This document shows positions 7,938 through 16,373 of a stretch of 42,834 nt of DNA, piece after piece; position 1 is the first letter of the stretch; every line of letters begins with the position of its first letter. Both the position numbers and the translations under genes were made by a program. The DNA is taken from the NCBI GenBank assembly GCA_031431125.1, contig JANPCX010000088.1:1-42834 (forward strand), given 5' to 3'. Source of the stretch: JANPCX01 sp031431125 (GTDB lineage Bacteria > Pseudomonadota > Gammaproteobacteria > Burkholderiales > Burkholderiaceae_C). Under the pieces are notes generated by a model. That model searched no databases. It was given only the letters and a program-made list of their open reading frames with translations, and had not been told where the DNA came from.

Positions 7938-9077
7938 ATGTTGAACAAGATTCTTGCCTGCTTCGCAGCGCTCGTGTTCGTCACCGCAGCGCAGGCGCAA
8001 GATGCACGCCGCGGTGCCGAGCTTTACATGCAATTGCCCGGCGGTGTGGCCAGCTGCGTGTCCTGCCATGGGCCGGAACCACAAGGCAACCGCAACAGCT
8101 TACTCAAAGCCGCCAACAACCCCCAAGCCTTGACCAAAGCCCTGGCCACGGTGGGCGTGATGTCTTACATCCGTGCGTCACTCGACGACGTTGGCATCAA
8201 CGACTTGGCTGCATTTTTGGGCGCAGTGAATGTGGCGTCTTCCACCGACACTGCTTTGTTGATGTTTCCCCTGACGGCAGACTTCGGTACCTTGGGCTTG
8301 GGTGCCGCCGGTGGCACGCAGCGTTTTGTGCTGTCCAACCGTGGAGCGGTGCCCATCAACCTCTCTAACCTCAGCGTGAGCGCTGGTGGCAACAGCAACG
8401 GCTACAGCTTGACCCACCAATGCCCCAGCAGTTTGGCCCCTGGCGCGTCGTGTACGGCCAGCATCACCTTCGCGGCAGCCGCGACGGGGCAGTTTGCCGG
8501 TTCGCTGCAAGTCAGCAGTTCCGCCACCACCACACCCCTGGTCGCCGCATTGGCGGCCAAGGTCAACCCGACCACAGGGGGTGAGTTGGGTTGGTCGCCT
8601 GACTCGCAGACGCTTGAATTCGGCAGTGGCAGTTCAGCCAGCGCGCCCAGCACACGCCAGCTGACCTTGGTCAACGGCGGCCTCACGCCGGTGACCTTGG
8701 GCGCAGCACCTTTGGTGTTCGGCAGTGTGACCATCACGGGCCAAAACACCACACCGTTTTCAGTCAGCGGTTGCGCAGCAGGTGTGGTTTTGCAACCGTC
8801 CAGCAACTGTCAATTCACCGTGCGTTACGCGGCGGGCGGCCCGGCACCCAGTCTAGGCTTGCTGCAAATCCGCTCCAATGGCAAAAACCCACCGTCCTTG
8901 CAGTTGAGCGCTGCAGGGGAACTCGCCGCCGTCACGCCGCCAACATCACCATCCACGTTAGACGCGGGCAGCGGCGGCGGTGCCATGACGGTTTATCCGA
9001 GCAGCTTGTTGTGGTTGTGTGGGGTTGCGGCAGCGGCGCTTGCGCTGCGGCGAAGCTCGCGGGGGCGGGTGGGGTGA
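7938..9077 (+). CDS. Exported c-type cytochrome with choice-of-anchor domains and GlyGly-CTERM-like tail
   Basis: 379 residues. A signal peptide (1-20, ending AQA) is followed by a small monohaem domain with CVSCH at 40-44, about 85 residues long. Two immunoglobulin-like choice-of-anchor/ASH-type repeats follow (about 112-212 and 218-330), each with a beta-sandwich pattern and a Cys pair. The C-terminus has GSGGG, a hydrophobic helix (SSLLWLCGVAAAALAL) and a basic RRSSRGR tail, which is the layout of GlyGly-CTERM signals processed by rhombosortase. The start is ATG 7938 because AAAGGAG lies 10 nt upstream; the frame is open further upstream only through the REP-like element. The role is unknown; an electron-carrying surface protein is one possibility. 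No rhombosortase gene is in the window. Confidence 0.75.
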   Translation: MLNKILACFAALVFVTAAQAQDARRGAELYMQLPGGVASCVSCHGPEPQGNRNSLLKAANNPQALTKALATVGVMSYIRASLDDVGINDLAAFLGAVNVASSTDTALLMFPLTADFGTLGLGAAGGTQRFVLSNRGAVPINLSNLSVSAGGNSNGYSLTHQCPSSLAPGASCTASITFAAAATGQFAGSLQVSSSATTTPLVAALAAKVNPTTGGELGWSPDSQTLEFGSGSSASAPSTRQLTLVNGGLTPVTLGAAPLVFGSVTITGQNTTPFSVSGCAAGVVLQPSSNCQFTVRYAAGGPAPSLGLLQIRSNGKNPPSLQLSAAGELAAVTPPTSPSTLDAGSGGGAMTVYPSSLLWLCGVAAAALALRRSSRGRVG

Positions 9078-9108
9078 GGGTGTGTGATGGGGGTTGATAT
9101 TTGAGACT

Positions 9109-9138
9109 TGACCCCGTCCTTGTGTGACCCCGTCCTTG
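9109..9138 (+). repeat. Short direct repeat
   Basis: TGACCCCGTCCTTG occurs twice (9109-9122 and 9125-9138) with a 2-nt gap, in the otherwise featureless stretch 9078..9206 between a rightward and a leftward gene. No function can be assigned. Confidence 0.7.
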
Positions 9139-9206
9139 GGCGTGCGTATTCAGGCGAATGCCCCAGAAGAGCAACCCTTGATCAATTCTCGCAAGACCAC
9201 TGGAGG

Positions 9207-9632
9207 TCAACGTTTAGTTCGCCGAAAACGCAGTCCAAGAGCGATAAAAGGAAAACTGATACCTGTGAGCGCTATCGGAGTCGACCAAATCTCACCTGGC
9301 AGACGAGCGTCCAAAGATGCCTCATCTGCAATTGGGTCATATGCAACAGCGACTGAGTCGCCAACCTGCGGGCTCGGACTGTGGGTAGCGGTTTTCCCTT
9401 TGAATGAACGCGCTGTGCCTACGTGATCACGGAACTCGATAACCGGATATCTAGTTCGTCGCTTACTTGCTATGTGTTGAATCACAGTGCCTGTGGTTAG
9501 AACGGCCCGCTTTTCAGAATAGTGTGCCTCAACTGCAAACAATGAACCCAAGCCGAGCATCGAAATGCCAAGAGCGAAGATTCCGAAATAGAACATGCGA
9601 ACCGTAAAACTCGCGGTTGTCGGAATTCCCAT
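9207..9632 (-). CDS. DUF3592-type small membrane protein
   Basis: 141 residues with a membrane helix at about 10-34 (MFYFGIFALGISMLGLGSLF), a soluble beta-rich middle carrying the DUF3592 pattern (GTVIQHIASKRRTRYPVIEF, then VGDSVAVAYDP), and a second hydrophobic segment near the end (IALTGISFPFIALGLRF). DUF3592 proteins have no established role. Base composition is clearly lower in GC than the flanking genes (about half G+C by eye), which hints at foreign origin. It lies 48 bp downstream of the ParA-type gene on the same strand. The start at ATG 9632 has no clear Shine-Dalgarno sequence. Confidence 0.72.
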   Translation of the reverse strand: MGIPTTASFTVRMFYFGIFALGISMLGLGSLFAVEAHYSEKRAVLTTGTVIQHIASKRRTRYPVIEFRDHVGTARSFKGKTATHSPSPQVGDSVAVAYDPIADEASLDARLPGEIWSTPIALTGISFPFIALGLRFRRTKR

Positions 9633-9680
9633 GAAGCGACTCGACTGAACAAATTCGGGCCATTCAGGCTAACGAGTCCG

Positions 9681-10370
9681 TCAAACCCCAATCTCATCCA
9701 AATCCCGATAAACATCCCGTATCCACATCTTCACCCGCTGGCGGTCCATCAGGCCCAGGCCTTGGTCGTCGGAGGCGGTTTTGGCTTTCCAGAAGCTGCT
9801 GCTGGCAGCGTCTACTTTTTGGATGACGCTTTCGTGCAGTTTTTTCAGCGACATCACTTTGGCGCCCATTTCCATGGCGCGGGCTTGTTCGCCGGACTGC
9901 TCGAGCACGCTGAAATCGCTGCCGCGGATGTGGTTGCGCACCAAGGTGTACTGCAGGCTGGTGCCAAAGTGGTCCAGCAGTTTGCGCAGCAAATCGACCG
10001 AGTCTTTGCCTGCGTCCATCACATGCCAGTAGTGAATTTTGACGTTCATTTCGTCGGCCAGGTTGAGCACGCCGGAATCGTCCATCCAGCGCACCAAGGG
10101 GTCGTGGGTCTGCGCGGCGAGGTCGACGAGGATGCGGCGCTGGGGTTTTTCGACCGCGGCTTCCATGATGGCGTCCAGGGCTTCGTAGCGGTCCACCAGC
10201 ACGGGCGAGGCATAGCCGGAATAAAAACGCATCAAGGCGCCGTGGGAGCGGTCGGTGTCAAAACCGAGAAAGGGCAGGTCGTGGTCGATGAAGTACTGGG
10301 CCAGCACGCGGGCCACGAGCGACTTGCCTACGCCGCCTTTTTCGCCGCCGATGAAGTGGATTTGTGACAT
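9681..10370 (-). CDS. Orphan ParA/MinD-type P-loop ATPase
   Basis: 229-residue member of the deviant-Walker-A ATPase class: GGEKGGVGKS sits at residues 8-17, with the signature lysine of ParA/MinD proteins. The DTD at about 38-40 (FDTDRSHG) and LVDLAAQ at about 81-87 occupy the Walker A'/B positions. No ParB, centromere-like repeat or replication gene is nearby, so plasmid partition is unlikely; it resembles the stand-alone TraL/mobilisation-like or localisation ATPases that are frequent in Burkholderiales. Start ATG 10370; the C-terminus DLDEIGV ends at 9681. It is flanked by a DUF3592 gene of atypical composition, so the two may form a small accessory unit. Confidence 0.72.
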   Translation of the reverse strand: MSQIHFIGGEKGGVGKSLVARVLAQYFIDHDLPFLGFDTDRSHGALMRFYSGYASPVLVDRYEALDAIMEAAVEKPQRRILVDLAAQTHDPLVRWMDDSGVLNLADEMNVKIHYWHVMDAGKDSVDLLRKLLDHFGTSLQYTLVRNHIRGSDFSVLEQSGEQARAMEMGAKVMSLKKLHESVIQKVDAASSSFWKAKTASDDQGLGLMDRQRVKMWIRDVYRDLDEIGV

Positions 10371-10429
10371 GGTGATGGGATCCTTGCAGTGTTGCTGTGG
10401 AAGGTGAATTCGAGGGGCCGCGCTGGTGT

Positions 10430-11185
10430 TCAGCCCCGGCCAATATAGGGCATGTTGGAGGCCATCAGGGTCATGAACTGCACATTGGCCGACAAGGGCA
10501 GTGCGGCCATGTTCAAGACCGCGTCGGCGACATGGCGCACGTCCATGAGCGGTTCGACCATGGTTTGCCCGTTGGCTTGCAAAATGCCAGCGGCCATGGG
10601 GCCTGTCATCTCGGTTTGGGCGTTGCCAATGTCAATTTGGCCGCAAGCAATGTTGAAGGCCCGGCCATCGAGTGAGGTGGCCTTGGTCAGGCCGGTGATG
10701 GCATGTTTGGCGGCGGTGTAAGGCGCGCTGTTCGGGCGGGGGGCGTGGGCAGCAATAGAGCCGTTGTTGATGATGCGGCCACCGCCGGGGTTTTGTTTTT
10801 TCATCAAACGCACCGCGTATTGTGTGCACAAAAACGCGCCGGTCAGGTTCACGTCGAGCACCGATTTCCATTGGGCAAGGGTGAGCGCTTCGGTGGGCAG
10901 CGAGGGGGCAAAAACACCGGCGTTGTTGAACAACACATCAAGCCGACCAAAACGGGATTCCACCTGGGCGAACAAGCTGCTCACCGAGTTCTCGTCGGTC
11001 ACGTCGGTCGCCACGGGCAACGCGTTGTCGCGGTGGGCCGGGGCTTGTTCAATCGTGTCCATCAGCGCTTGCAGGCGCCTCCCGGCCAACACCACTTTGC
11101 ACTGGGCCGCCAAAAACGCCAAGGCGCAGGCGCGGCCAATGCCGCTTCCCGCACCAGTGACGAGCACGACCCGGTTTTCAAGCAT
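10430..11185 (-). CDS. Short-chain dehydrogenase/reductase (SDR)
   Basis: 251-residue classical SDR, an NAD(P)-dependent oxidoreductase. Cofactor motif TGAGSGIG at 10-17, the NNAG motif in LFNNAGVF at about 86-93, and a catalytic triad in NNGSIAAHAPRPNSAPYTAAK (Ser, then Tyr-x-x-x-Lys). GRR after the second strand (about 35-37) suggests a preference for NADP. The substrate is unknown. Its start overlaps the stop of the upstream membrane-protein gene by 8 nt, so the two are probably co-transcribed with thrB further upstream. Confidence 0.88.
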   Translation of the reverse strand: MLENRVVLVTGAGSGIGRACALAFLAAQCKVVLAGRRLQALMDTIEQAPAHRDNALPVATDVTDENSVSSLFAQVESRFGRLDVLFNNAGVFAPSLPTEALTLAQWKSVLDVNLTGAFLCTQYAVRLMKKQNPGGGRIINNGSIAAHAPRPNSAPYTAAKHAITGLTKATSLDGRAFNIACGQIDIGNAQTEMTGPMAAGILQANGQTMVEPLMDVRHVADAVLNMAALPLSANVQFMTLMASNMPYIGRG

Positions 11186-12002
11186 GGGGAGGCTCCGGCT
11201 CTGGGGAGGCCGCGGTTGAACCGTCGGAGAAACAGTCGGTGTAGGTGAAATAGAGCGAAGCGTAAAAAACGGTGGAGAACATCATCACGGCCGGCAATGA
11301 AATCAACACCACCCAGCGCGGTTGCCCCAGGGCCATCAGTACCAAGCTGCTGAGCACCGCGAAAAGAATGACCACGGCCGTCCAAGTTAAACCGTAGACC
11401 AGGAAAGCGCCCTTGTTGCGCCAGCAGGCCATCCAGCTGGAAAAGAGCGCTTTTCCCCAAGACTGCTCGGCCCAGTGTGTGAGTGCGGGGGCATGCCAAA
11501 ACGGCACCGACAACAAGCCGGCCAAACCAAAACGAATTGCCATGCCCCAAGTCAGGCGCGGGTCATCCAACAACGCGCGCAGGTCTTCGGGTTTGGCCTT
11601 GTCGTCCAACATCATGGTTTGAAGTTTGGCGAAGGTGCCGCCATCGACCCAAGCGGCCAAGGCCATGATGAGCAAGCTGCACACGGCGAAGATCAAACCC
11701 AATTGCAGCAAGGCGCGCCGATTTTTGGCAGCGGCTTGCAGCGGTTGTACAAACACCATGGGGGTGCTGTTGGTTTGTTTTTCGGCCGCTTCGCGCGACG
11801 CGATCATGAATCCAACCGTGGCCAAGGGCAGGGCGGCCAAGGACAGCAGCGGCCCCACCCAAGGCAGGGTGGCCAGGAACAAAACGCCGAACAAAAACGA
11901 GGCCAGCAAGGCTGTGAAGGCCAGAGGGTGTTTGAAGAAGATCAAAAAACCTTGTCGCACCCAAAGGGCACCTTGCCGGGCGGGAACGTGTTGGAGTTTC
12001 AT
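11178..12002 (-). CDS. BPSS1780-type multi-pass membrane protein
   Basis: 274 residues starting MKLQHVPARQGALWVRQGFL. There are about six hydrophobic helices: two near 30-70, one near 105-125, one near 160-180 and two near 205-255, with a charged loop LDDKAKPEDLRALLDDPRL in the middle and an acidic/proline tail. The N-terminal pattern matches the BPSS1780 family of betaproteobacterial membrane proteins of unknown function, typically adjacent to thrB and polA as here. I chose ATG 12002 over the longer open frame to 12149, because the extra residues lie inside thrB and look out of frame. It lies 17 bp after thrB and overlaps the SDR gene. Confidence 0.8.
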   Translation of the reverse strand: MKLQHVPARQGALWVRQGFLIFFKHPLAFTALLASFLFGVLFLATLPWVGPLLSLAALPLATVGFMIASREAAEKQTNSTPMVFVQPLQAAAKNRRALLQLGLIFAVCSLLIMALAAWVDGGTFAKLQTMMLDDKAKPEDLRALLDDPRLTWGMAIRFGLAGLLSVPFWHAPALTHWAEQSWGKALFSSWMACWRNKGAFLVYGLTWTAVVILFAVLSSLVLMALGQPRWVVLISLPAVMMFSTVFYASLYFTYTDCFSDGSTAASPEPEPPHA

Positions 12003-12019
12003 GGAGGTGGTTAGGTTTT

Positions 12020-12979
12020 TCAGGCCCTGGCGTAATGCCAGGGGTTGTCGATGCGGCAACGCAGAACGCGTTCGAAGTGGGCGGGGTCGTGGGGCTTGAG
12101 CACGCTGGCCTGGCGCGGCAGGTGAAAGTCCCATAGACGAGAAATCCAAAAACGCAGGGCACCCGCACGCATCAAAGCGGGCAGCAGGCGGATTTCAGTG
12201 CTGCTCAACGCACGTTCTGCGTGGTAGGCGGCCACGAAGGCAGTGGCGCGGTCTTCTTCTAACTTGCCGGTGTTCAGATCAATGCACCAGTCGTTGAGGC
12301 AGACGGCAATGTCAAAGAGGTCGGTGTCTACACCGGCAAAGTAGAAGTCGAAAAAACCAGTCAAACGATCGCCGTCAAACATCACGTTGTCGCGAAAGAG
12401 GTCGGCATGGATGGGACCGCGAGGCAGTTCCGCGTAGCTGGCGGATGTGGCCAGTTGCTGCTGGAAGAGCAACTCGTGCTGAATCAGGGTACTTTGGTCA
12501 GTGGTCAAAAAGGGCAGCACCACCGGCACAGTTTCCGTCCACCAAGCCAAGCCGCGCAAATTGGGTTGGTGGCGCGGGTAGTCGCGGCCCGCCAGGTGCA
12601 TGCGGGCCATGGCAGCGCCGACTTGCGCGCAGTGGTGGGCGGTGGGCGCGAGGTGGTGGCCGCCCGCCAAGCGGTTGACCACGGCGGCGGGTTTGCCGTG
12701 CAGACGATGAAGGATGTCACCCGATGCGTCGGCCTGCGGGTCGGGAACCGCAATGCCTTTGCCTGCCAGGTGCTTCATCAAGTGCAGGTAAAACGGCAGT
12801 TGCTCAAAACTCAGCCGCTCGAACACGGTGAGCACATACCGGCCTTTTGTAGTGTCGGCAAAGTAGTTGGTGTTCTCAATGCCAGCGGGGATGCCTTTGA
12901 AGGCTTGCAGCGGCCCCAAATTCAAACGCTCGAGCAACTCGGAGGCTTGGTCGAGCGACACTTCGGTGAAAACAGCCAT
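12020..12979 (-). CDS. thrB: Homoserine kinase, type II (APH fold)
   Basis: 319-residue kinase that phosphorylates L-homoserine in threonine biosynthesis in the cytoplasm. It belongs to the aminoglycoside-phosphotransferase-like form of homoserine kinase used by pseudomonads and Burkholderiales, not to the GHMP form of E. coli. Visible: N-terminal MAVFTEVSLDQASELL, a nucleotide-binding segment with IENTNYFADTTKGRYVLTVFE, the catalytic loop HADLFRDNVMF, and the metal-binding FDFYFAG. Length is normal for the family. It heads a leftward run with the BPSS1780 protein and the SDR; DUF2782 lies 50 bp upstream on the same strand. Confidence 0.92.
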   Translation of the reverse strand: MAVFTEVSLDQASELLERLNLGPLQAFKGIPAGIENTNYFADTTKGRYVLTVFERLSFEQLPFYLHLMKHLAGKGIAVPDPQADASGDILHRLHGKPAAVVNRLAGGHHLAPTAHHCAQVGAAMARMHLAGRDYPRHQPNLRGLAWWTETVPVVLPFLTTDQSTLIQHELLFQQQLATSASYAELPRGPIHADLFRDNVMFDGDRLTGFFDFYFAGVDTDLFDIAVCLNDWCIDLNTGKLEEDRATAFVAAYHAERALSSTEIRLLPALMRAGALRFWISRLWDFHLPRQASVLKPHDPAHFERVLRCRIDNPWHYARA

Positions 12980-13029
12980 GGCAGAAGAAAAGGGTCAAGG
13001 GTTCAATCAAGCGGTCAGACCATACAGGG

Positions 13030-13347
13030 TCAAAACGACAGCACCTGCCACACACGTTTTCCAGCGCTTCCATTGGCTGCGCTGTGGCTGTCGCTCAAGC
13101 TGCGCGCACCATCGCTGGTGATGATTTGATAGGCCTTGGTGGTGCCCACCTTGGGCTGCACCGTGATGCGCTGGGTTTGGCCCCTCACCTTGAGCTCGTC
13201 AATGCGTGAGCCGTCGTCCTCAATCACCGTGCGTTGCACCGCTGGTTCGCCTGCGGGCGTGGCAGTTTGAGTCGGGGTGGGTGGTGCTGTTTGAGCCCAG
13301 GCGCAGGTACTGGCCAAGCCGAGCATGCAGGCAAAAAGGTGTTTCAT
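13030..13347 (-). CDS. DUF2782 exported protein
   Basis: 105 residues. A signal peptide MKHLFACMLGLASTCAWAQ (1-19) is followed by a Thr/Pro-rich linker and a DUF2782 core: VIEDDGSRIDELKVRGQ and ITVQPKVGTTKAYQI. The VxPKVG motif is typical. Family function is unknown; in many betaproteobacteria the gene sits next to polA, as here. Start ATG 13347 was chosen because it begins the signal peptide. TAGAAT on the minus strand ends 7 nt before it and no Shine-Dalgarno sequence is present, so the mRNA may be leaderless. The C-terminus has a short Ser/Ala/Asn-rich insert compared with the usual ending. Confidence 0.82.
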   Translation of the reverse strand: MKHLFACMLGLASTCAWAQTAPPTPTQTATPAGEPAVQRTVIEDDGSRIDELKVRGQTQRITVQPKVGTTKAYQIITSDGARSLSDSHSAANGSAGKRVWQVLSF

Positions 13348-13354
13348 GCACGTC

Positions 13355-13360
13355 ATTCTA
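13355..13360 (-). promoter_or_regulatory. TAGAAT -10 element for the DUF2782 gene
   Basis: Reading leftwards, CCTAGAAT is followed by 7 nt and then the ATG at 13347. The predicted start point falls on or beside the initiation codon. The divergent polA start at 13406 is similarly preceded by CACAAT (13393-13398) with 7 nt between. Weak -35 sequences on both strands. Confidence 0.45.
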
Positions 13361-13405
13361 GGTGCAGGCTCTTTCGCTGAAACCACATCGTCCACAATGG
13401 GCGGC

Positions 13406-16210
13406 ATGGCAGAACACACCCTCTTGCTGGTCGACGGTTCCAGCTACCTTTACCGCGCTTTTCATGCCTTGCCCGACCTGCGCGGACCGGGCCAGGTTCC
13501 CACTGGGGCCATCCATGGTTTTGTGGCCATGATGCGGCGCATTCGCGAGCAAATTGGTGCTGAACATGCGGCTTGTGTGTTCGATGCCAAAGGCCCTACG
13601 TTTCGTGACGAGTGGTACCCCGACTACAAAGCCCAGCGTTCGCCCATGCCCGAGGACCTCGTGCGGCAAATAGAACCCATCCACGAGGTGGTGAAACTTT
13701 TGGGCTGGCCGGTGCTGATGGTGCAGGGCGTGGAAGCCGACGATGTGATTGGTACCTTGGCCCGCGTGGGTGCAGAGCAAGGCCACCAGGTGGTGATTTC
13801 CACGGGCGACAAAGACCTGGCCCAGTTGGTCAACGACCAGGTGTCTCTGATCAACACCATGAGCAATGAACGGCTGGATGAAGCCGGGGTGCTGGCCAAA
13901 TTTGGCGTCGCCCCGAACCGCATCATCGACTACCTCACCTTGATGGGTGATGCCGTGGACAACGTGCCCGGGGTGGAAAAAGTAGGCCCCAAAACAGCGG
14001 CGAAGTGGATTGCCGAACACGGCTCCTTGCAAGGCGTGATGGACGCAGCCCCCAGCATCAAAGGCGTGGCCGGTGAAAATCTGCGCAAGGCCTTGGATTG
14101 GCTGCCAACGGCTCGCAAACTCGTCACAGTGGTGACGGACTGTGATCTGAACGACCACGTGCCGGGCTGGCCCGACTTGGACGCCTTGGCCTTGCACCCA
14201 GAAAAGCGCGACGAGTTGCTGGTTTTCTACGAGCGTTTCGGTTTCAAAACCTGGAGGCGGGAGTTGGAGACGGCATTGGGTGGCAGCGCTGCCCCCACAG
14301 CGTCCTCAAAACCTGCGCCGAAGGCGACCAGTGCAACCGGAGACCTGTTCGCGCAGGCGGATGAGCCACTGGCTGCGGCAGCGCATGCGGTTGATCAACA
14401 CTACGAAACAGTTCTCAGCAAAGAAGCGCTGTTGCGCTGGGTCGACAAGATCACCCAGGCATCCAAGGCGGGGCAGGTCACCGCGCTGGACACCGAAACC
14501 GATTCACTCGACGCGATGCAGGCCCAGCTGGTGGGTATCTCATTGAGCGTCAAACCCGGTGAAGCCGCCTACATTCCGCTGCGCCACCACTATGCCGGCA
14601 GCCCTGAGCAATTGCCTGTGGACTGGGTTTTAAGCAGCCTCAAGCCTTGGCTTGAAGACGCCAGCGCGCCCAAGCTGGGGCAAAACATCAAGTACGACAC
14701 CCATGTGCTGCAGAACGCAGGCATCACGGCGGCGGGTTATGTGCATGACACGCTGTTGCAAAGTTATGTGCTGGAAGCGCACAAGCCACACAGCCTGGAG
14801 AGTTTGGCGCTGCGCCACTTGGGCCGTCAGGGCTTGAGTTACGAAGACCTGTGCGGCAAAGGCGTGCACCAAATTTCATTTGGCCAGGTCGAAGTGGACA
14901 GAGCCGCTGAGTATTCCTGCGAAGACAGCGACATGACGCTGCACGTGCACCAAACCCTGTGGCTACAAATCCAAAGCGATGCGGGGCTGAAGTATGTGTA
15001 TGAAGACATTGAGTTGAACACAGCAAAAATTTTGCAACGCATTGAACGAACCGGCGTGCTCATTGATTCCGTTTTGCTGGCCGCGCAAAGCCAGCAGCTC
15101 GGTGAGCGCTTGGTGCTTTTGGAGCAAGAGGCCTACGCGCTTGCCGGCCAGCCCTTCAACATGGGGTCGCCCAAACAAGTTGGCGAAATTTTGTTCACCA
15201 AACTTGGGCTGCCAGCCCGAAAAAAAACCGCGGCCGGTGCGCCGTCCACAGACGAAGAGGTGCTGACCGAGCTCGCTGCCGACTACCCCTTGCCGGCCAA
15301 ACTGCTGGAACACCGCGGTTTGTCCAAACTCAAAAGCACTTACACCGACAAGCTGCCTTTGATGATCAATCCAAGCACAGGCCGTGTCCACACCAACTAC
15401 GCGCAGGCCGTGGCGGTGACGGGCAGGCTGGCCAGCAATGATCCGAACTTGCAAAACATTCCCATCCGCACCGCGGAAGGCCGAAAGGTGCGTGAAGCCT
15501 TCATCGCGCCGCCCGGAAACGTGATTCTGAGCGCCGACTATTCGCAAATCGAATTGCGCATCATGGCCCACATCAGCGGTGACCAGAACCTGCTCAAAGC
15601 CTTTGCTGACGGCATGGATGTGCACCGTGCAACGGCCGCTGAAATTTTTGGCATCACGCCTGCCGAGGTTTCTAGCGAGCAGCGACGTTACGCCAAGGTG
15701 ATCAACTTTGGTCTCATCTACGGCATGAGCGCTTTTGGATTGGCGGGCAACCTGGGCATTGAGCGTAGCGCCGCTGCCGCTTACATCGACCGCTACTTCA
15801 CACGCTATCCTGGCGTGAAACAGTACATGGACAGCACACGAGCGTCCGCCAAAGAGCGCGGGTTTGTGGAAACCGTGTTTGGGCGTCGTCTGTGGTTGCC
15901 CGAAATCAACAGCCCCAACGGCCCACGCCGTGCGGGTGCCGAACGTGCCGCCATCAACGCACCGATGCAGGGCACCGCAGCCGATTTGATCAAATTGGCC
16001 ATGATCGCGGTGCAAGCCATGCTCGACCAGAGCCCGCGCGGAACCCGCATGGTGATGCAGGTGCATGATGAACTGGTGTTTGAGGTCCCCGAGGCCGAGG
16101 TGGCCTGGGCCCGCGACGAGATACCGCGCATCATGGCGAGTGTGGCGCAACTCAAGGTACCGCTGCTGGCCGAAGTGGGGGTGGGTGCGAACTGGGATCA
16201 AGCGCATTGA
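13406..16210 (+). CDS. polA: DNA polymerase I
   Basis: 934-residue three-domain repair and Okazaki-fragment polymerase. The 5' nuclease domain (1-300) has VEADDVIGTLA, STGDKDLAQL and MGDAVDNVPGVEKVGPKTAA. The 3'-5' exonuclease domain (about 360-540) keeps its metal ligands: TALDTETDSL, GQNIKYDTHVL and YSCEDSD, so proofreading is probably active. The polymerase domain has LSADYSQIELR (motif A), RRYAKVINFGLIYGMSAFG (O-helix) and MVMQVHDELVFEVPE (motif C). Length is like E. coli Pol I (928). An ATG three codons upstream (13397) is a possible alternative start; I prefer 13406 because CACAAT lies 7 nt before it, as at the other leaderless-looking genes, and neither ATG has a Shine-Dalgarno sequence. 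Confidence 0.96.
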   Translation: MAEHTLLLVDGSSYLYRAFHALPDLRGPGQVPTGAIHGFVAMMRRIREQIGAEHAACVFDAKGPTFRDEWYPDYKAQRSPMPEDLVRQIEPIHEVVKLLGWPVLMVQGVEADDVIGTLARVGAEQGHQVVISTGDKDLAQLVNDQVSLINTMSNERLDEAGVLAKFGVAPNRIIDYLTLMGDAVDNVPGVEKVGPKTAAKWIAEHGSLQGVMDAAPSIKGVAGENLRKALDWLPTARKLVTVVTDCDLNDHVPGWPDLDALALHPEKRDELLVFYERFGFKTWRRELETALGGSAAPTASSKPAPKATSATGDLFAQADEPLAAAAHAVDQHYETVLSKEALLRWVDKITQASKAGQVTALDTETDSLDAMQAQLVGISLSVKPGEAAYIPLRHHYAGSPEQLPVDWVLSSLKPWLEDASAPKLGQNIKYDTHVLQNAGITAAGYVHDTLLQSYVLEAHKPHSLESLALRHLGRQGLSYEDLCGKGVHQISFGQVEVDRAAEYSCEDSDMTLHVHQTLWLQIQSDAGLKYVYEDIELNTAKILQRIERTGVLIDSVLLAAQSQQLGERLVLLEQEAYALAGQPFNMGSPKQVGEILFTKLGLPARKKTAAGAPSTDEEVLTELAADYPLPAKLLEHRGLSKLKSTYTDKLPLMINPSTGRVHTNYAQAVAVTGRLASNDPNLQNIPIRTAEGRKVREAFIAPPGNVILSADYSQIELRIMAHISGDQNLLKAFADGMDVHRATAAEIFGITPAEVSSEQRRYAKVINFGLIYGMSAFGLAGNLGIERSAAAAYIDRYFTRYPGVKQYMDSTRASAKERGFVETVFGRRLWLPEINSPNGPRRAGAERAAINAPMQGTAADLIKLAMIAVQAMLDQSPRGTRMVMQVHDELVFEVPEAEVAWARDEIPRIMASVAQLKVPLLAEVGVGANWDQAH

Positions 16211-16334
16211 AGATCTGGTCGCGGTGCTGTTTTGGTTTTACCTCGGTGCTGATTTGGTTTTTCTGGTGCGCGGTGCTCGTGAATCCGCATCTACCCTAGG
16301 TGTTATCCACACGGTTGCGCTTAACCTCGCTCCC

Positions 16335-16366
16335 TAGAATCCTGGCAACGAAACGTTCCTAGGAGG
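16335..16366 (+). promoter_or_regulatory. -10 element and ribosome binding site for tctBA
   Basis: CCTAGAAT places TAGAAT at 16335-16340. A strong AGGAGG at 16361-16366 lies 7 nt before the GTG start of tctB and decides that unusual start codon. The -35 region around 16312 (CGGTTG) is weak. The gap 16211..16334 shows nothing else. Confidence 0.5.
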
Positions 16367-16373
16367 CAAGGCC

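Noticed and set aside
9633..9680. CGTTAGCC between parA and the DUF3592 gene as an integron attC site
   Set aside because: The core does not fit GTTRRRY and no partner core or folded attC arm is found on the other side of the gene.
9681..10370. Plasmid partition locus
   Set aside because: Only the ParA-type ATPase is present; no ParB, no iterated centromere-like sites and no replication gene.
14963..16207. 414-codon open frame antisense to polA
   Set aside because: Shadow of the polymerase frame; no domain, biased composition.
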